NCBI RefSeq assembly: GCF_009600985.1
Contig: NZ_VDFP01000025.1
Location: 1-33,555 of the forward strand
Source: Companilactobacillus halodurans
GTDB taxonomy: Bacteria > Bacillota > Bacilli > Lactobacillales > Lactobacillaceae
DNA: 33,555 nucleotides
Reading direction: 5' to 3'
The first letter of the stretch is position 1. Every line of letters begins with the position of its first letter. Shown here in pieces: positions 8,066-16,560 of this stretch. Under the pieces are notes generated by a model. The model worked only from the letters and a program-made list of their open reading frames with translations. It did no database searches and was not told where the DNA came from. The position numbers and the translations under genes were made by a program.

Positions 8066-11000
8066 ATGTCTACTAGAAAATTTCAACACAGGAAATTTGT
8101 AAGTAATCATAAGTTGCTTTTGTTAGGGGTCACAACTTTTGGTTCCTTACTAGTCTTTAGCAATATGTCAGCTAATACGAACATTGTTCATGCTAGTGTC
8201 ATTACAAATGAGGTTGCAGAGAATAATAATTCTTTGAATAAAAATGACGCTAGTCAAACTGGCCAAGCAGAAAATGAACCCCAAAAATATGAAACAAATA
8301 GCAGTATGAACGAAAATCAACAAGGGGATTCAAGAGAGGTAAATTCCAATCAAAGGGTAAATACTGGGACTAATTCAAATTTAAATGTTCAAACTGAAAA
8401 GAAACAGGTAACAACACCCGAGGCACAACAAAATCAAAATACTAATCAAATACCTGTAACATCAACGCCAATTAATAATGATGGCAAAGTTAATAAAAAT
8501 CAAACCAATAATGTTAATGGCAATAACAAAGTAGCTGATGCAAAAGTCAATAAAACTGAAGCAAGTATCAACAAGACTTATAGTGTCCAATCAAATAATG
8601 TTAATACTACGGTTGGTGCTTCTGTTAAAGATAATCAAACGCAACAATCAATTGCTGAAACAACTCAATCTTTAAATGATAATCAAATTGATGTTGATAA
8701 TACGTATTTTGGTTTAGCCAATGATGAAGCAGTAAATCAACAATTGTCCAATTTGAATACAGAAAATGCTGCTAATTTAAATGACAACGGCTATTTAATT
8801 AGAAGTGGCATTGTCAATAATAAAAAGATTTTAGTTGTTCAAGGAAAAGATGCCACCGGTTTATTTTACGCAATCAATAATCTGAATAATTTAATTAGCA
8901 GTAAGAGTAGTTTCGATAATATTAACATTCGTGAATCACCACAAATGTCTATTCGTGGGGTAATAGAGGGCTTTTATGGTCAACCATGGTCACACCAAGC
9001 TAGAGAAGATTTATTTAAATTCATGGGTGAACATAAGATGAATGTTTATATTTATTCACCTAAAGATGATGACTACTTGAGAAACAATTGGAAGGAACTA
9101 TACCCACAAGACAAGTTGAATCAAATCAAGGAGTTAGTAGAGTCGGCCAAGAGAAATCATGTTTCCTTTGTTTATACACTTTCACCCGGTAATGATATTA
9201 CATACTCTAGTCAAGCAGATTTCGACAAGACAGTTGCCAAATTAGATCAACTAAGATCAATTGGGGTGCAACAATTTTATATTGCCTTAGACGATATTCC
9301 TTTGGGAATGACTGAAGAGGATTCTAAAGTATTCAAAAATCATCCAACGACCAATTACCCTAATAATCCATGGTCAGCCTTGGCTGATGCACAAGCTTAT
9401 TACGTCAATCGGGTTCAAAAAGAATATGTTAAAAAGCACAATTTGCCAGACTTATGGTTAGTGCCAACTAACTATAATGGCTCTAAACAAGACCCATTTA
9501 AGGAAGCTCAAGGCGAAGCACTTGATAAAGATATTCGCCTGCAATGGACTGGTGAAGGTGTTTTCTCTGGTGAAATAACTAATGAATCTGTAGAAGAAGC
9601 TAAAAAGACTTATCATTCAGACCATTTGTTTATTTGGGATAATTTCCCTGTAAATGATTCTGATCAAGATCGACTATATTTGAACCCACTTGAAGGTCGA
9701 AGCAAAGACCTCTATAAAATCATGGATGGATTCACAAGTAATCCTATGATTCAACCTTATGCATCGTGGTTTGGATTGGCTGGATTTGGAGAATATATGT
9801 GGAATGCTAATACTTACAGTCCAAGCGTAACGCTACAAAATACTTTGCATGAAATTGCGGGAGACAATCCCGAAGCTTTAGTGGCTTTACAATCATTTGT
9901 GGATTTGAATCAATATTGGGATTATGCCACCGATAAAAATAAAGTTCATGCACCAATTTTATCGATTTTCGTAAATAGCTATGAGAATGCCACTTATGGA
10001 ACTCCAGAATATACTGAAGCAAAACAAGCATTGATTGAACGTTTGAATATAATCGCTGATTCACCCGAAACAATGACAAATTTGAAGACTGTTGGTTTTT
10101 ATGATGATTCCTTGCCTTGGATTAACGCATCAAGTCATTGGGCAAAGGCTTTACTTGAGGGAATTAATATCAATGATTACATCAATAGTAACCAAAATGA
10201 TAATGCTGTTTTGAGTGGATACTTTAAAGAGTTTACGAAACAAATTTCTTTAGCAAATGCCAAAGCACTACCAGATAGTCGGACTGGAAAACCTGATTTA
10301 TTAATCACGCCATACGTTGGTGACGGTATTTTCCAAAACTTTACCGACAAAGTTTATACAAGCTTAGATGCCTTTCTAGGTGGAACCGCAATAAAGACAG
10401 AAACTAATAAAATAGCTAGTCAAGCAACTACAGAAATCCCTCAAAACGGTGATTACTCACCGGAAAATATGAGTGATGGTAATTTGAATACCAAGTATTG
10501 GAGCAATCGCAGTGTAAAAGCTGGCGATACGATTGAGATATCTCTAGATCAAGCTCAAGATATCCAACGACTTGACCTTTATCAAGGAACTGACGATGCA
10601 GCAACCTCAGGAGATATGTTTAAGACAGCCGTTATTTATGCTGGCAATAAAAAAGATGGCAGCGATAAAAGAGCAATTGGATTAATCAATTCAGTTGGAC
10701 ATTATCAATTGAACATCAATCAACCAATCAACGTGAAATATCTCTTTATAACTGCAACCAGCAAAACTGATAATTGGCTTCAAATTAGAGAAATAGCTGT
10801 AAACGGGAAAACCGGATTAAATATTTCAAATATCCAAAGCATAGGCCAAATAGGATCACAAGCAATCTTTGATGGTACGAATAAGACAGCCTATGTGGGG
10901 AAATTGAATAAAGCAAACGAAACCGGAACAATCGAACAACTATTCACTAAAATATCAGGAATCCATTCAGTTAAATTAGTGGGTCAAGTAAATGGAAAAG

Positions 11001-11161
11001 TATATGTTCATCAAAATAATGAATGGAAATACATCGGAAACGTCAGCAATAAACAAGCTATCACCGACCTTAAAGTTGATGATTCAGCAGTAGATGGAAT
11101 TAAGGTGGTAGTCGATAGAAGCGATGATGAATTCGTTATTAATGAAATAAACTTTAAATAG
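8066..11161 (+). CDS. Secreted GH84 beta-N-acetylglucosaminidase (NagH/O-GlcNAcase type)
   Basis: This exported glycosidase (1031 residues) probably removes N-acetylglucosamine from glycans outside the cell. The start is ATG 8066, with GGAGGG just upstream; an ORF open to 8000 has no signal. A signal peptide spans residues 1 to about 43 (ending NIVHA). It is followed by about 160 residues of Asn/Gln/Thr-rich linker, a GH20b-like N-domain (about 205-295), and the GH84 catalytic domain beginning IRGVIEGFYGQPWSH (296 onward). The catalytic aspartate pair is Asp409-Asp410 in FYIALDDIPLG. A discoidin-like CBM32 domain covers about 784-918, with a further C-terminal domain to the end. No LPXTG motif or other anchor is visible, so it is likely released or held by its binding domains. 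A cre site suggests catabolite control. The stop codon touches repeat copy 2. Confidence 0.9.
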   Translation: MSTRKFQHRKFVSNHKLLLLGVTTFGSLLVFSNMSANTNIVHASVITNEVAENNNSLNKNDASQTGQAENEPQKYETNSSMNENQQGDSREVNSNQRVNTGTNSNLNVQTEKKQVTTPEAQQNQNTNQIPVTSTPINNDGKVNKNQTNNVNGNNKVADAKVNKTEASINKTYSVQSNNVNTTVGASVKDNQTQQSIAETTQSLNDNQIDVDNTYFGLANDEAVNQQLSNLNTENAANLNDNGYLIRSGIVNNKKILVVQGKDATGLFYAINNLNNLISSKSSFDNINIRESPQMSIRGVIEGFYGQPWSHQAREDLFKFMGEHKMNVYIYSPKDDDYLRNNWKELYPQDKLNQIKELVESAKRNHVSFVYTLSPGNDITYSSQADFDKTVAKLDQLRSIGVQQFYIALDDIPLGMTEEDSKVFKNHPTTNYPNNPWSALADAQAYYVNRVQKEYVKKHNLPDLWLVPTNYNGSKQDPFKEAQGEALDKDIRLQWTGEGVFSGEITNESVEEAKKTYHSDHLFIWDNFPVNDSDQDRLYLNPLEGRSKDLYKIMDGFTSNPMIQPYASWFGLAGFGEYMWNANTYSPSVTLQNTLHEIAGDNPEALVALQSFVDLNQYWDYATDKNKVHAPILSIFVNSYENATYGTPEYTEAKQALIERLNIIADSPETMTNLKTVGFYDDSLPWINASSHWAKALLEGININDYINSNQNDNAVLSGYFKEFTKQISLANAKALPDSRTGKPDLLITPYVGDGIFQNFTDKVYTSLDAFLGGTAIKTETNKIASQATTEIPQNGDYSPENMSDGNLNTKYWSNRSVKAGDTIEISLDQAQDIQRLDLYQGTDDAATSGDMFKTAVIYAGNKKDGSDKRAIGLINSVGHYQLNINQPINVKYLFITATSKTDNWLQIREIAVNGKTGLNISNIQSIGQIGSQAIFDGTNKTAYVGKLNKANETGTIEQLFTKISGIHSVKLVGQVNGKVYVHQNNEWKYIGNVSNKQAITDLKVDDSAVDGIKVVVDRSDDEFVINEINFK

Positions 11162-11203
11162 AGAGTGAAGCAGGGGCGTTCAGCTCCCTGCGTAACTCGT
11201 TTC
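11159..11203 (+). repeat. 3'-end hairpin repeat, copy 2 (collapsed form)
   Basis: The copy starts TAGAGAGTGAAGCAGGGG, of which TAG is the stop of the GH84 gene. It keeps GAGT-GAA-GCAGGG at the left and CCCTGC-GTA-ACTC at the right, around a short interior, and ends CGTTTCC. Compared with copy 1, most of the interior is missing but the closing stem is intact and differs in sequence. Confidence 0.75.
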
Positions 11204-11209
11204 CACTAT

Positions 11210-11249
11210 ATTGACAGAAAGTATGGTTATTCCAGAAATGGAATCAAAC
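11210..11249 (+). repeat. ATTGACAGAAA motif, copy b
   Basis: ATTGACAGAAAGTATGGTT is followed by a small hairpin, ATTCCA-GAAA-TGGAAT, then CAAAC. It follows repeat copy 2 just as copy a follows copy 1. Confidence 0.7.
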
Positions 11250-11280
11250 AATAATTTTAAATAATTACTCTCTGTCATAC

Positions 11281-11317
11281 ATTGACAGAAACCATGGTTA
11301 TTTAAAATAAATCAAAC
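11281..11317 (+). repeat. ATTGACAGAAA motif, copy c
   Basis: ATTGACAGAAACCATGGTT is followed by a different small hairpin, ATTTA-AAA-TAAAT, then CAAAC. It is a tandem second copy next to copy b. The hairpin sequence differs from copy b but pairing is kept. Confidence 0.65.
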
Positions 11318-11323
11318 ACACCA

Positions 11324-11365
11324 AAAAAGGCAATCTACCATCAAAAAAACGGTAGATTGCCTTTA
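11324..11365. terminator. Bidirectional terminator between the GH84 gene and glpF
   Basis: GGCAATCTACC (11329-11339) pairs with GGTAGATTGCC (11351-11361), with an A tract before and T-rich sequence after. It serves both converging genes and is a sister of the terminator at 7886-7928. Confidence 0.85.
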
Positions 11366-11380
11366 TTTATCTAATTTCAT

Positions 11381-12100
11381 TTAAAAAAACACACTGTAAA
11401 GCTTAACGGCTGCAATTGCACCTAAAATCGGAGCAAGTACAGGGACCCAACTGTATTTCCATTGAGAAGAACCTTTGGGATTTAAAGGTAATAAAGCATG
11501 CAATAAACGAGGACCAAGATCACGAGCAGGATTTAGAGCAGGACCAGTTGGTCCACCAAATGAAACGACCAAACACATAACTAAGAATCCTAGACCGATG
11601 AAGTCGGCACGTGGATCGATGTGGTCTGAAGTTAAAGCAACAGCACCAAAGACTAAGATAAATGTTCCGATAAATTCATTAATGAATCCGTTCAAACGAC
11701 TGTTTTCGGCATCAATCGTTGCAAATGTTCCTAAAATACTTTCGACGTTTTCTGTCTTGTTGTAATAAGGTTTGTAAGCTGCAACAATCATCAATTGTCC
11801 AAAAATGGCACCTAAGAATTGAGCGATGATATATGGACCAACTTCAGACCAAGGAAATTGACCATTAACGGCCATTCCTAGAGTCATAGCTGGATTGATT
11901 TGACCACCAGAGATGGGACCAAACATCATGGCAGGTACCATAACACCGATACCATAACCGAATCCAATCAAAATCCACCCGCCGTGGAAGCCCTTTGTTC
12001 CTTTTAATTCAACGTTGGCAACTGATCCATTACCGAGGGCAACCATAATAGCTGTTCCGATAAATTCAGCGACACAACGTACTAATAACGTATAATGCAT
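11381..12100 (-). CDS. glpF: Glycerol uptake facilitator (MIP/aquaporin family)
   Basis: This is a membrane channel of the major intrinsic protein family, 239 residues, with the two half-helix NPA motifs at Asn69-Pro70-Ala71 (QINPAMT) and Asn190-Pro191-Ala192 (ALNPARD). Asp194 after the second motif is typical of glycerol-conducting members rather than strict water channels. The expected role is diffusion of glycerol and possibly other small solutes. The start has AGGGGT upstream on the minus strand. Its long leader (12101 to about 12330) carries an attenuator-like hairpin. The channel is not in an operon with glpK or glpD. The importer at 259-4463 is a possible functional partner. Confidence 0.9.
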   Translation of the reverse strand: MHYTLLVRCVAEFIGTAIMVALGNGSVANVELKGTKGFHGGWILIGFGYGIGVMVPAMMFGPISGGQINPAMTLGMAVNGQFPWSEVGPYIIAQFLGAIFGQLMIVAAYKPYYNKTENVESILGTFATIDAENSRLNGFINEFIGTFILVFGAVALTSDHIDPRADFIGLGFLVMCLVVSFGGPTGPALNPARDLGPRLLHALLPLNPKGSSQWKYSWVPVLAPILGAIAAVKLYSVFF

Positions 12101-12256
12101 TATAAATACTACCCCTAAATTTAATTGATTTTTCTCATTACGATTTAAACGCTATTCAGCAAAACACGAATATTAGAAATCACGCATAAATGGGTTAAAT
12201 ATTTGAAATTCGTTAAAATTTGTCTTTTATACGTGAATAATCTTCAATTTTCACAT

Positions 12257-12345
12257 AAAAAAATTGCTCCACCAATACGGGGCAATATTTACTAACATAA
12301 ATAGCAAAATAAATCAAATAATGAGCAACGGTTAACATTGTATCA
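12257..12345 (-). promoter_or_regulatory. glpF promoter and attenuator-like leader
   Basis: On the minus strand, an extended -10 TGATACAAT (12345-12337) would start an RNA near 12330. About 45 bases later comes a terminator: ATTGCCCC (12286-12279) pairs with GGAGCAAT (12270-12263), followed by seven T residues (12263-12257). The first bases of the RNA, TTGCTC (12328-12323), can instead pair with GAGCAA in the terminator's 3' arm, a simple antiterminator arrangement. glpF begins 157 bases further on. The alternative is a free small RNA of about 75 bases. No riboswitch class is recognised. Confidence 0.45.
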
Positions 12346-12403
12346 TACATTCCGAATATTTTTAGAGATTTTCAGAAAAACTGGATAGTTTTTGCTATAT
12401 AGT

Positions 12404-12409
12404 TATAAT
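12404..12409 (+). promoter_or_regulatory. Candidate -10 element for the 2-hydroxyacid dehydrogenase gene
   Basis: A perfect TATAAT lies 32 bases before the ATG at 12441. The -35 is weak. It is divergent from the glpF promoter. Confidence 0.4.
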
Positions 12410-12440
12410 ATGAATTAAATTAAAAAAACGAGGTAGGAAA

Positions 12441-13385
12441 ATGAAAGTTCTTAGTTTAGTTAATTTAACCAGAAAACAAACAGAAAAGATTCAATCGATT
12501 TCTGGAGTCGATCTCAAAGTTGTTTCGCCTAAAAAGGTTACTGCAAAAGACCTTGATGGAGTAGAAGTACTTTATGATTGGTCAAGCAATTTAAAAGATG
12601 CTGTTTTAAAAAGCGATACTTTGAATTGGATTCAGGTTATTCGCGCCGGCGTTGATGCCTTACCATTGCGTGAATTGGATGATAAGGGAGTTATTTTAAC
12701 TAATGGTTCAGGTGCCAATGCCATCAATATTGCGGAACAAACGTTAGCTTATATGTTGATGTTCGTGCGGAAGATGAATTTGACCACTCGCTACCAAGAC
12801 GCTAAGGAATGGAAACACGAAGACGGATATGACGAAGTTTACGATAAGACCGTCATGATTGTTGGTGTTGGTCACATCGGCAAACTCCTTGCTAAATATG
12901 CCAAAGCCTTGGGAATGAAGACGATTGGCGTTAGAAGAAGCGATGAAGCAGTGGAAAATATCGACGAAATGATTCCAATGTCCGAAATGAAATCGCGTAT
13001 CTCTGAAGTCCACTTTGTCGTCAACGCCTTGCCAGGAACAGATGAAACGACCGGACTTTTCAATCAAGAGATGTTCTCCGAAATGTCTAAGAAAGCCTAT
13101 TACATCAACATTGGCCGTGGAAAAACGACTGAAATGGATGATTTGATATCCGCATTACGCAATCAAGATATCGCCGGAAGTGCTTTAGACGTTACAACAC
13201 CCGAACCACTGCCAAGCGACAGTCCACTTTGGGATATGGAAAATGTCATCATTACTCCTCATGATGCTGGGGATAGTGTAAATTACGAAGATCGTGCTTT
13301 TGATATCTTCAAACGCAACTTGAAATCCTATGTCGAAAATGGCGAGGTCGTTAAAAACGTCGTCAATTACGAAACAGGCTATTAA
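12441..13385 (+). CDS. D-2-hydroxyacid dehydrogenase family protein
   Basis: This is a cytoplasmic NAD(P)-dependent oxidoreductase of the phosphoglycerate/D-lactate dehydrogenase superfamily, 314 residues. The Rossmann motif is GVGHIG (142-147). The catalytic set is Arg226 in NIGRGKTTE, Glu255 in TTPEPLP and His274 in TPHDAG. There is no ACT domain, so it is not a regulated serine-pathway enzyme. Such lone enzymes in lactobacilli usually reduce 2-oxo acids, but the substrate cannot be assigned. The ribosome binding site GAGGTAGG is close to the start. The next gene begins about 70 bases downstream with its own site, and the two may be co-transcribed. Confidence 0.82.
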   Translation: MKVLSLVNLTRKQTEKIQSISGVDLKVVSPKKVTAKDLDGVEVLYDWSSNLKDAVLKSDTLNWIQVIRAGVDALPLRELDDKGVILTNGSGANAINIAEQTLAYMLMFVRKMNLTTRYQDAKEWKHEDGYDEVYDKTVMIVGVGHIGKLLAKYAKALGMKTIGVRRSDEAVENIDEMIPMSEMKSRISEVHFVVNALPGTDETTGLFNQEMFSEMSKKAYYINIGRGKTTEMDDLISALRNQDIAGSALDVTTPEPLPSDSPLWDMENVIITPHDAGDSVNYEDRAFDIFKRNLKSYVENGEVVKNVVNYETGY

Positions 13386-13458
13386 AAAGCCAAACAAACC
13401 ATGTTGAGAATTTTACGAGTTGTATTAAAATTAGACTAGATAGAAGAAAGGAAAAATA

Positions 13459-13869
13459 ATGTTATCTAGTGACTATTTTATAGGCTTTATGCTCGTGTTC
13501 TTGTTTTGGTTGTTGTTATTGCTTTTGGAAATAATTTTGAATATGAGAAACACGATTATAGAATTATCTTTCTTTTCTAGTAAAAAACCGTTTTTAATGG
13601 ACAAATTGGATAATGACCTCAATAAAAAATTTGGCGTTCGTTTCCAATTCTTATTTGAATTGTTTGAATTTGTGATGATTGGCTATATTGTTTATGCCGT
13701 GGTCATGGACTTGAAATACCAAGGGTTACAAATTAATATGGCATCATTGCATCAAGTCATTTTCTTGTTTGTCATCATCATGGCAATAATGGTCGGGGAC
13801 TTGATCATGATTGCTAAAGACTTGCACGTTTACAAATTCATTAAAAATTACAGTCCCGAAGCAAAATAA
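13459..13869 (+). CDS. Small membrane protein of unknown function
   Basis: I do not recognise this 136-residue protein. It has one strong hydrophobic segment near the N-terminus (IGFMLVFLFWLLLLLLEIIL), a charged stretch of about 45 residues, then two further segments around FVMIGYIVYAVVM and IFLFVIIMAIMVGDLIMI. It has no catalytic motif. GAAAGGA precedes the start. It ends in a strong terminator shared with the converging proline operon. Confidence 0.7.
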   Translation: MLSSDYFIGFMLVFLFWLLLLLLEIILNMRNTIIELSFFSSKKPFLMDKLDNDLNKKFGVRFQFLFELFEFVMIGYIVYAVVMDLKYQGLQINMASLHQVIFLFVIIMAIMVGDLIMIAKDLHVYKFIKNYSPEAK

Positions 13870-13901
13870 AAGGAACTTCCAATTAAGGAAGTTCCTTTTT
13901 T
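13868..13901. terminator. Bidirectional terminator between 13869 and the proline operon
   Basis: AAAGGAACTTCC, an AATTAA loop and GGAAGTTCCTTTTTT form a perfect stem. Both converging genes end within it; the minus-strand stop codon TAA sits in the loop. Confidence 0.88.
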
Positions 13902-14356
13902 AGTCGAATCATATCTTTTAGAACTAATTTATTTTCAATAATCGGTTCATCATAATTATCAACGAAGAAATCATGGATCACATCAGTAACGCGAAAGCCA
14001 AACTTTTGATACAAATAAAGTTGAGTAAAACTAGTGCTGCCAGTCCCAATTTCTAAAAACCGATAATTTTTTCTCTGAGCGTATTCTTGGGCAAAGCTGA
14101 GCAACTGTTCACCCAGACCCTGATTGCGCCTATTCTTAATTACAGCGAGATTAACAATTTCAAGTGTTTGCGGACTAGTTTCGACTAATAAGATTTCACC
14201 CAAGAGGTTGGTCCCATCAACTAGTTCGAATTTATCAGCTTGTTTCAAATAATCGGCAACAATTTTTTTTGATGGATCAGCTTCTAAGAATAATTGCCAA
14301 TGTTTTGACGTAATTTGAGTTATTGGACGAATCGAATTATTTTCTGATTTGACCAT
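13883..14356 (-). CDS. GNAT-family N-acetyltransferase
   Basis: This is a 157-residue acetyltransferase with the acetyl-CoA binding motif RNQGLG at residues 77-82. The expected order of strands and a typical YQKFGF near the C-terminus are present. It overlaps the 3' end of proA by 20 bp, so it is translated from the proline operon mRNA. The substrate is unknown. Its place after proBA suggests stress adaptation or amino-acid chemistry, but that is only context. Confidence 0.8.
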   Translation of the reverse strand: MVKSENNSIRPITQITSKHWQLFLEADPSKKIVADYLKQADKFELVDGTNLLGEILLVETSPQTLEIVNLAVIKNRRNQGLGEQLLSFAQEYAQRKNYRFLEIGTGSTSFTQLYLYQKFGFRVTDVIHDFFVDNYDEPIIENKLVLKDMIRLKKELP

Positions 14357-15584
14357 CGCCTTGGACCAAGTACTTAGTTGTCGTTAATTCGTTGGCTCCC
14401 ATAGGACCTCTGGCGTGCAATTTTTGAGTACTGATACCAATTTCAGCCCCAAAGCCGAATTGTTGTCCGTCAGTGAAACGTGTTGAGGCGTTTGTGTAGA
14501 CTACTGCAGCATCAATTTGTTTCATAAATTGACGACTGCTGGAGTAATTTTCGGTGATGATTGATTCGCTGTGTTTAGTGTTGTACTTGTTGACATGCTT
14601 GATAGCTTCGTCAATTGAATCGACGATTTTAATGGCAATAATGTAGTCGTCGTATTCAGTTCCCCAGTCTTCTTCAGTAGCAGGGATGATGTCAGGACAG
14701 ATTGCTTTTGATAAAGTATCGCCTCTGACTTCAACATTGTTAGCACGTAAAGCTGCATAAATTTTTGGCAAAAATTCATTAGCGACATCTTTATGAATAA
14801 CGATTTTTTCAGCAGCGTTGCAGACGGAAGGACGTTGAACTTTTGCATTGATGATGATTTTAAGAGCTTTATCGAGGTCAGCATCTTTGTCAACATAAAT
14901 GTGACAATTGCCGGCACCAGTTTCAATAATAGGAACTTTAGCCTTATCGACAACCATCTTGATGAATTTGCCGCTGCCTCGAGGAATCAAAACATCGATA
15001 TAATCGGAGAGCTCCATCATCTTTTGAGCTGTTTCGTGACTGATATCATCAATCAATTGAACGGCATTTGGATTGATGTCCACGTTTTTAAGTGCCGTAC
15101 GTAAAATTTCAGACAAGACGATATTAGAATTGATAGCTTCTTTGCCACCACGCAAGATTACTGCATTACCGGCTTTGAAACAAAGTCCTGCAGCATCGAC
15201 GGTAACGTTAGGACGAGCTTCATAAATCATTCCGATGACGCCTAAAGGGACTCTTTCTTGAGTGATGTCTAAACCGGTTTCCGTTGTCCAGCCACGATCG
15301 ATTTTACCAATTGGATCAGGTAAATCCATGACTTGGCGCAAGCCATTCGACATGTCATTGATTCGATCTGGCGTCAATAATAAGCGATCGACCATAGCTT
15401 GTTTGAGACCATTTTTCTTAGCCGTCTCGATATCTTCTTTATTAGCTGTGAGGATTTTTTCAGTATTAGAAACTAATGAATTAGCCATGTTAAGTAGGGC
15501 AGCATTTTTTTGTTGCGTTCCCAATTGACCGAGTTCAAAAGCAGCGTTTTGGGCATTTTGACCCATTTCTTCAAGATTTGTCAT
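14337..15584 (-). CDS. proA: Gamma-glutamyl phosphate reductase
   Basis: This is the second step of proline synthesis: NADPH-dependent reduction of gamma-glutamyl phosphate to glutamate semialdehyde. The catalytic cysteine is Cys255 in QRPSVCNAAEK, and the aldehyde-dehydrogenase-type fold motifs are present (LGVIGMIYEARPNVT, ILRGGKEA). The product has 415 residues. I start at ATG 15584, five bases after GGTGAT. An in-frame ATG at 15596 would add four residues and has a poorer site. It lies 71 bases after proB with no terminator between, so both form one operon. Confidence 0.93.
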   Translation of the reverse strand: MTNLEEMGQNAQNAAFELGQLGTQQKNAALLNMANSLVSNTEKILTANKEDIETAKKNGLKQAMVDRLLLTPDRINDMSNGLRQVMDLPDPIGKIDRGWTTETGLDITQERVPLGVIGMIYEARPNVTVDAAGLCFKAGNAVILRGGKEAINSNIVLSEILRTALKNVDINPNAVQLIDDISHETAQKMMELSDYIDVLIPRGSGKFIKMVVDKAKVPIIETGAGNCHIYVDKDADLDKALKIIINAKVQRPSVCNAAEKIVIHKDVANEFLPKIYAALRANNVEVRGDTLSKAICPDIIPATEEDWGTEYDDYIIAIKIVDSIDEAIKHVNKYNTKHSESIITENYSSSRQFMKQIDAAVVYTNASTRFTDGQQFGFGAEIGISTQKLHARGPMGANELTTTKYLVQGDGQIRK

Positions 15585-15655
15585 AATAATCACCATTTTT
15601 CCCGTAAAAAATGTATTTCTAAATTATATTAATGATAAGTATAGCATGTTAATGA

Positions 15656-16468
15656 TTATTGAGGATTTTTAGTGAACAATGTTCCAACTGGTTCGCCAGA
15701 AAGGATATTGAAGATTACCTCGGGATTCTTTCCATTCGTTAAGACCATTTGCTGATTGTGCTTCAAAATCAATTCGGCAGCTTTTAATTTTGTCGTCATG
15801 CCGCCAGTTCCAAATTTAGTACCGTGGCCGCCGGCTGCAGCGATGATGTCAGGATTGATTTTGGTGATTTGATCAATCAGTTTTGCGTCAGGGACCTTGA
15901 GAGGATTAGCAGAATAAAAGCCGTCGATATCTGACAACATAATCAAAAGGTCTGCATCGACAAGGTTAGTGACAATGGCAGATAATTGGTCGTTATCGCC
16001 AAATTTAGTGTGGTGATCCAATTCAGATACCGTCACAGTATCGTTTTCGTTGACGATAGGGATGGTATTTTCCATGGATAATAATTCTTGGAAGCTGTTC
16101 ATCACGTTAGTGTGGCTTTCGGGATAATCGATGATATCTCGAGTTATCAACATTTGTCCGACCGACATGCCGTATTCGTGGAAAGCTTCATTATAGATTT
16201 GCATCAATTCCGCTTGACCGACAGCAGCAACAGCTTGTTGTTTAGAAATTTTTATCGGCCGAGTATCGATTCCCAAAACACCCATGCCGACACCGATAGC
16301 ACCTGATGAGACTAAGACGACATCCTTGCCGTCTTTTTTGAGACTGCTCAAAACGTGAGCGAGTTTTTTTATAACTTTTAAATTTATCTTGCTGTTTTGA
16401 CGAATCAAAGTACTAGTACCGATTTTGACTACAATTCTATCAGCAGAAATGAAACGTTTATTTTGCAT
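15656..16468 (-). CDS. proB: Glutamate 5-kinase, short form
   Basis: This is the first step of proline synthesis, the ATP-dependent phosphorylation of glutamate. The amino-acid kinase fold shows VVKIGTSTL at the N-terminus, VLVSSGAIGVGMG, FGDNDQLSA and FGTGGMTTKLKAA. The length of 270 residues lacks the C-terminal PUA domain found in E. coli ProB, which is the usual form in lactic acid bacteria rather than a truncation. The start has GAGGAT upstream on the minus strand. It is divergent from the small gene at 16561. Confidence 0.93.
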   Translation of the reverse strand: MQNKRFISADRIVVKIGTSTLIRQNSKINLKVIKKLAHVLSSLKKDGKDVVLVSSGAIGVGMGVLGIDTRPIKISKQQAVAAVGQAELMQIYNEAFHEYGMSVGQMLITRDIIDYPESHTNVMNSFQELLSMENTIPIVNENDTVTVSELDHHTKFGDNDQLSAIVTNLVDADLLIMLSDIDGFYSANPLKVPDAKLIDQITKINPDIIAAAGGHGTKFGTGGMTTKLKAAELILKHNQQMVLTNGKNPEVIFNILSGEPVGTLFTKNPQ

Positions 16469-16560
16469 ATTTTTATCCTCATAAAAAGTTTTGACCTAGT
16501 AATTAATTGTTAATACTATTACGATAGAACAATAGGTAAAATAAGAAAAGGGTGTATTTC

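Noticed and set aside
12140..12160. AAACGCTATTC in the glpF leader as a cre site
   Set aside because: It matches only about 10-11 of 14 positions in either orientation, including loss of the outer TG and CA.
15656..16468. ProB appearing truncated compared with E. coli
   Set aside because: Lack of the PUA domain is normal for this group, and the start, end and kinase motifs are complete.
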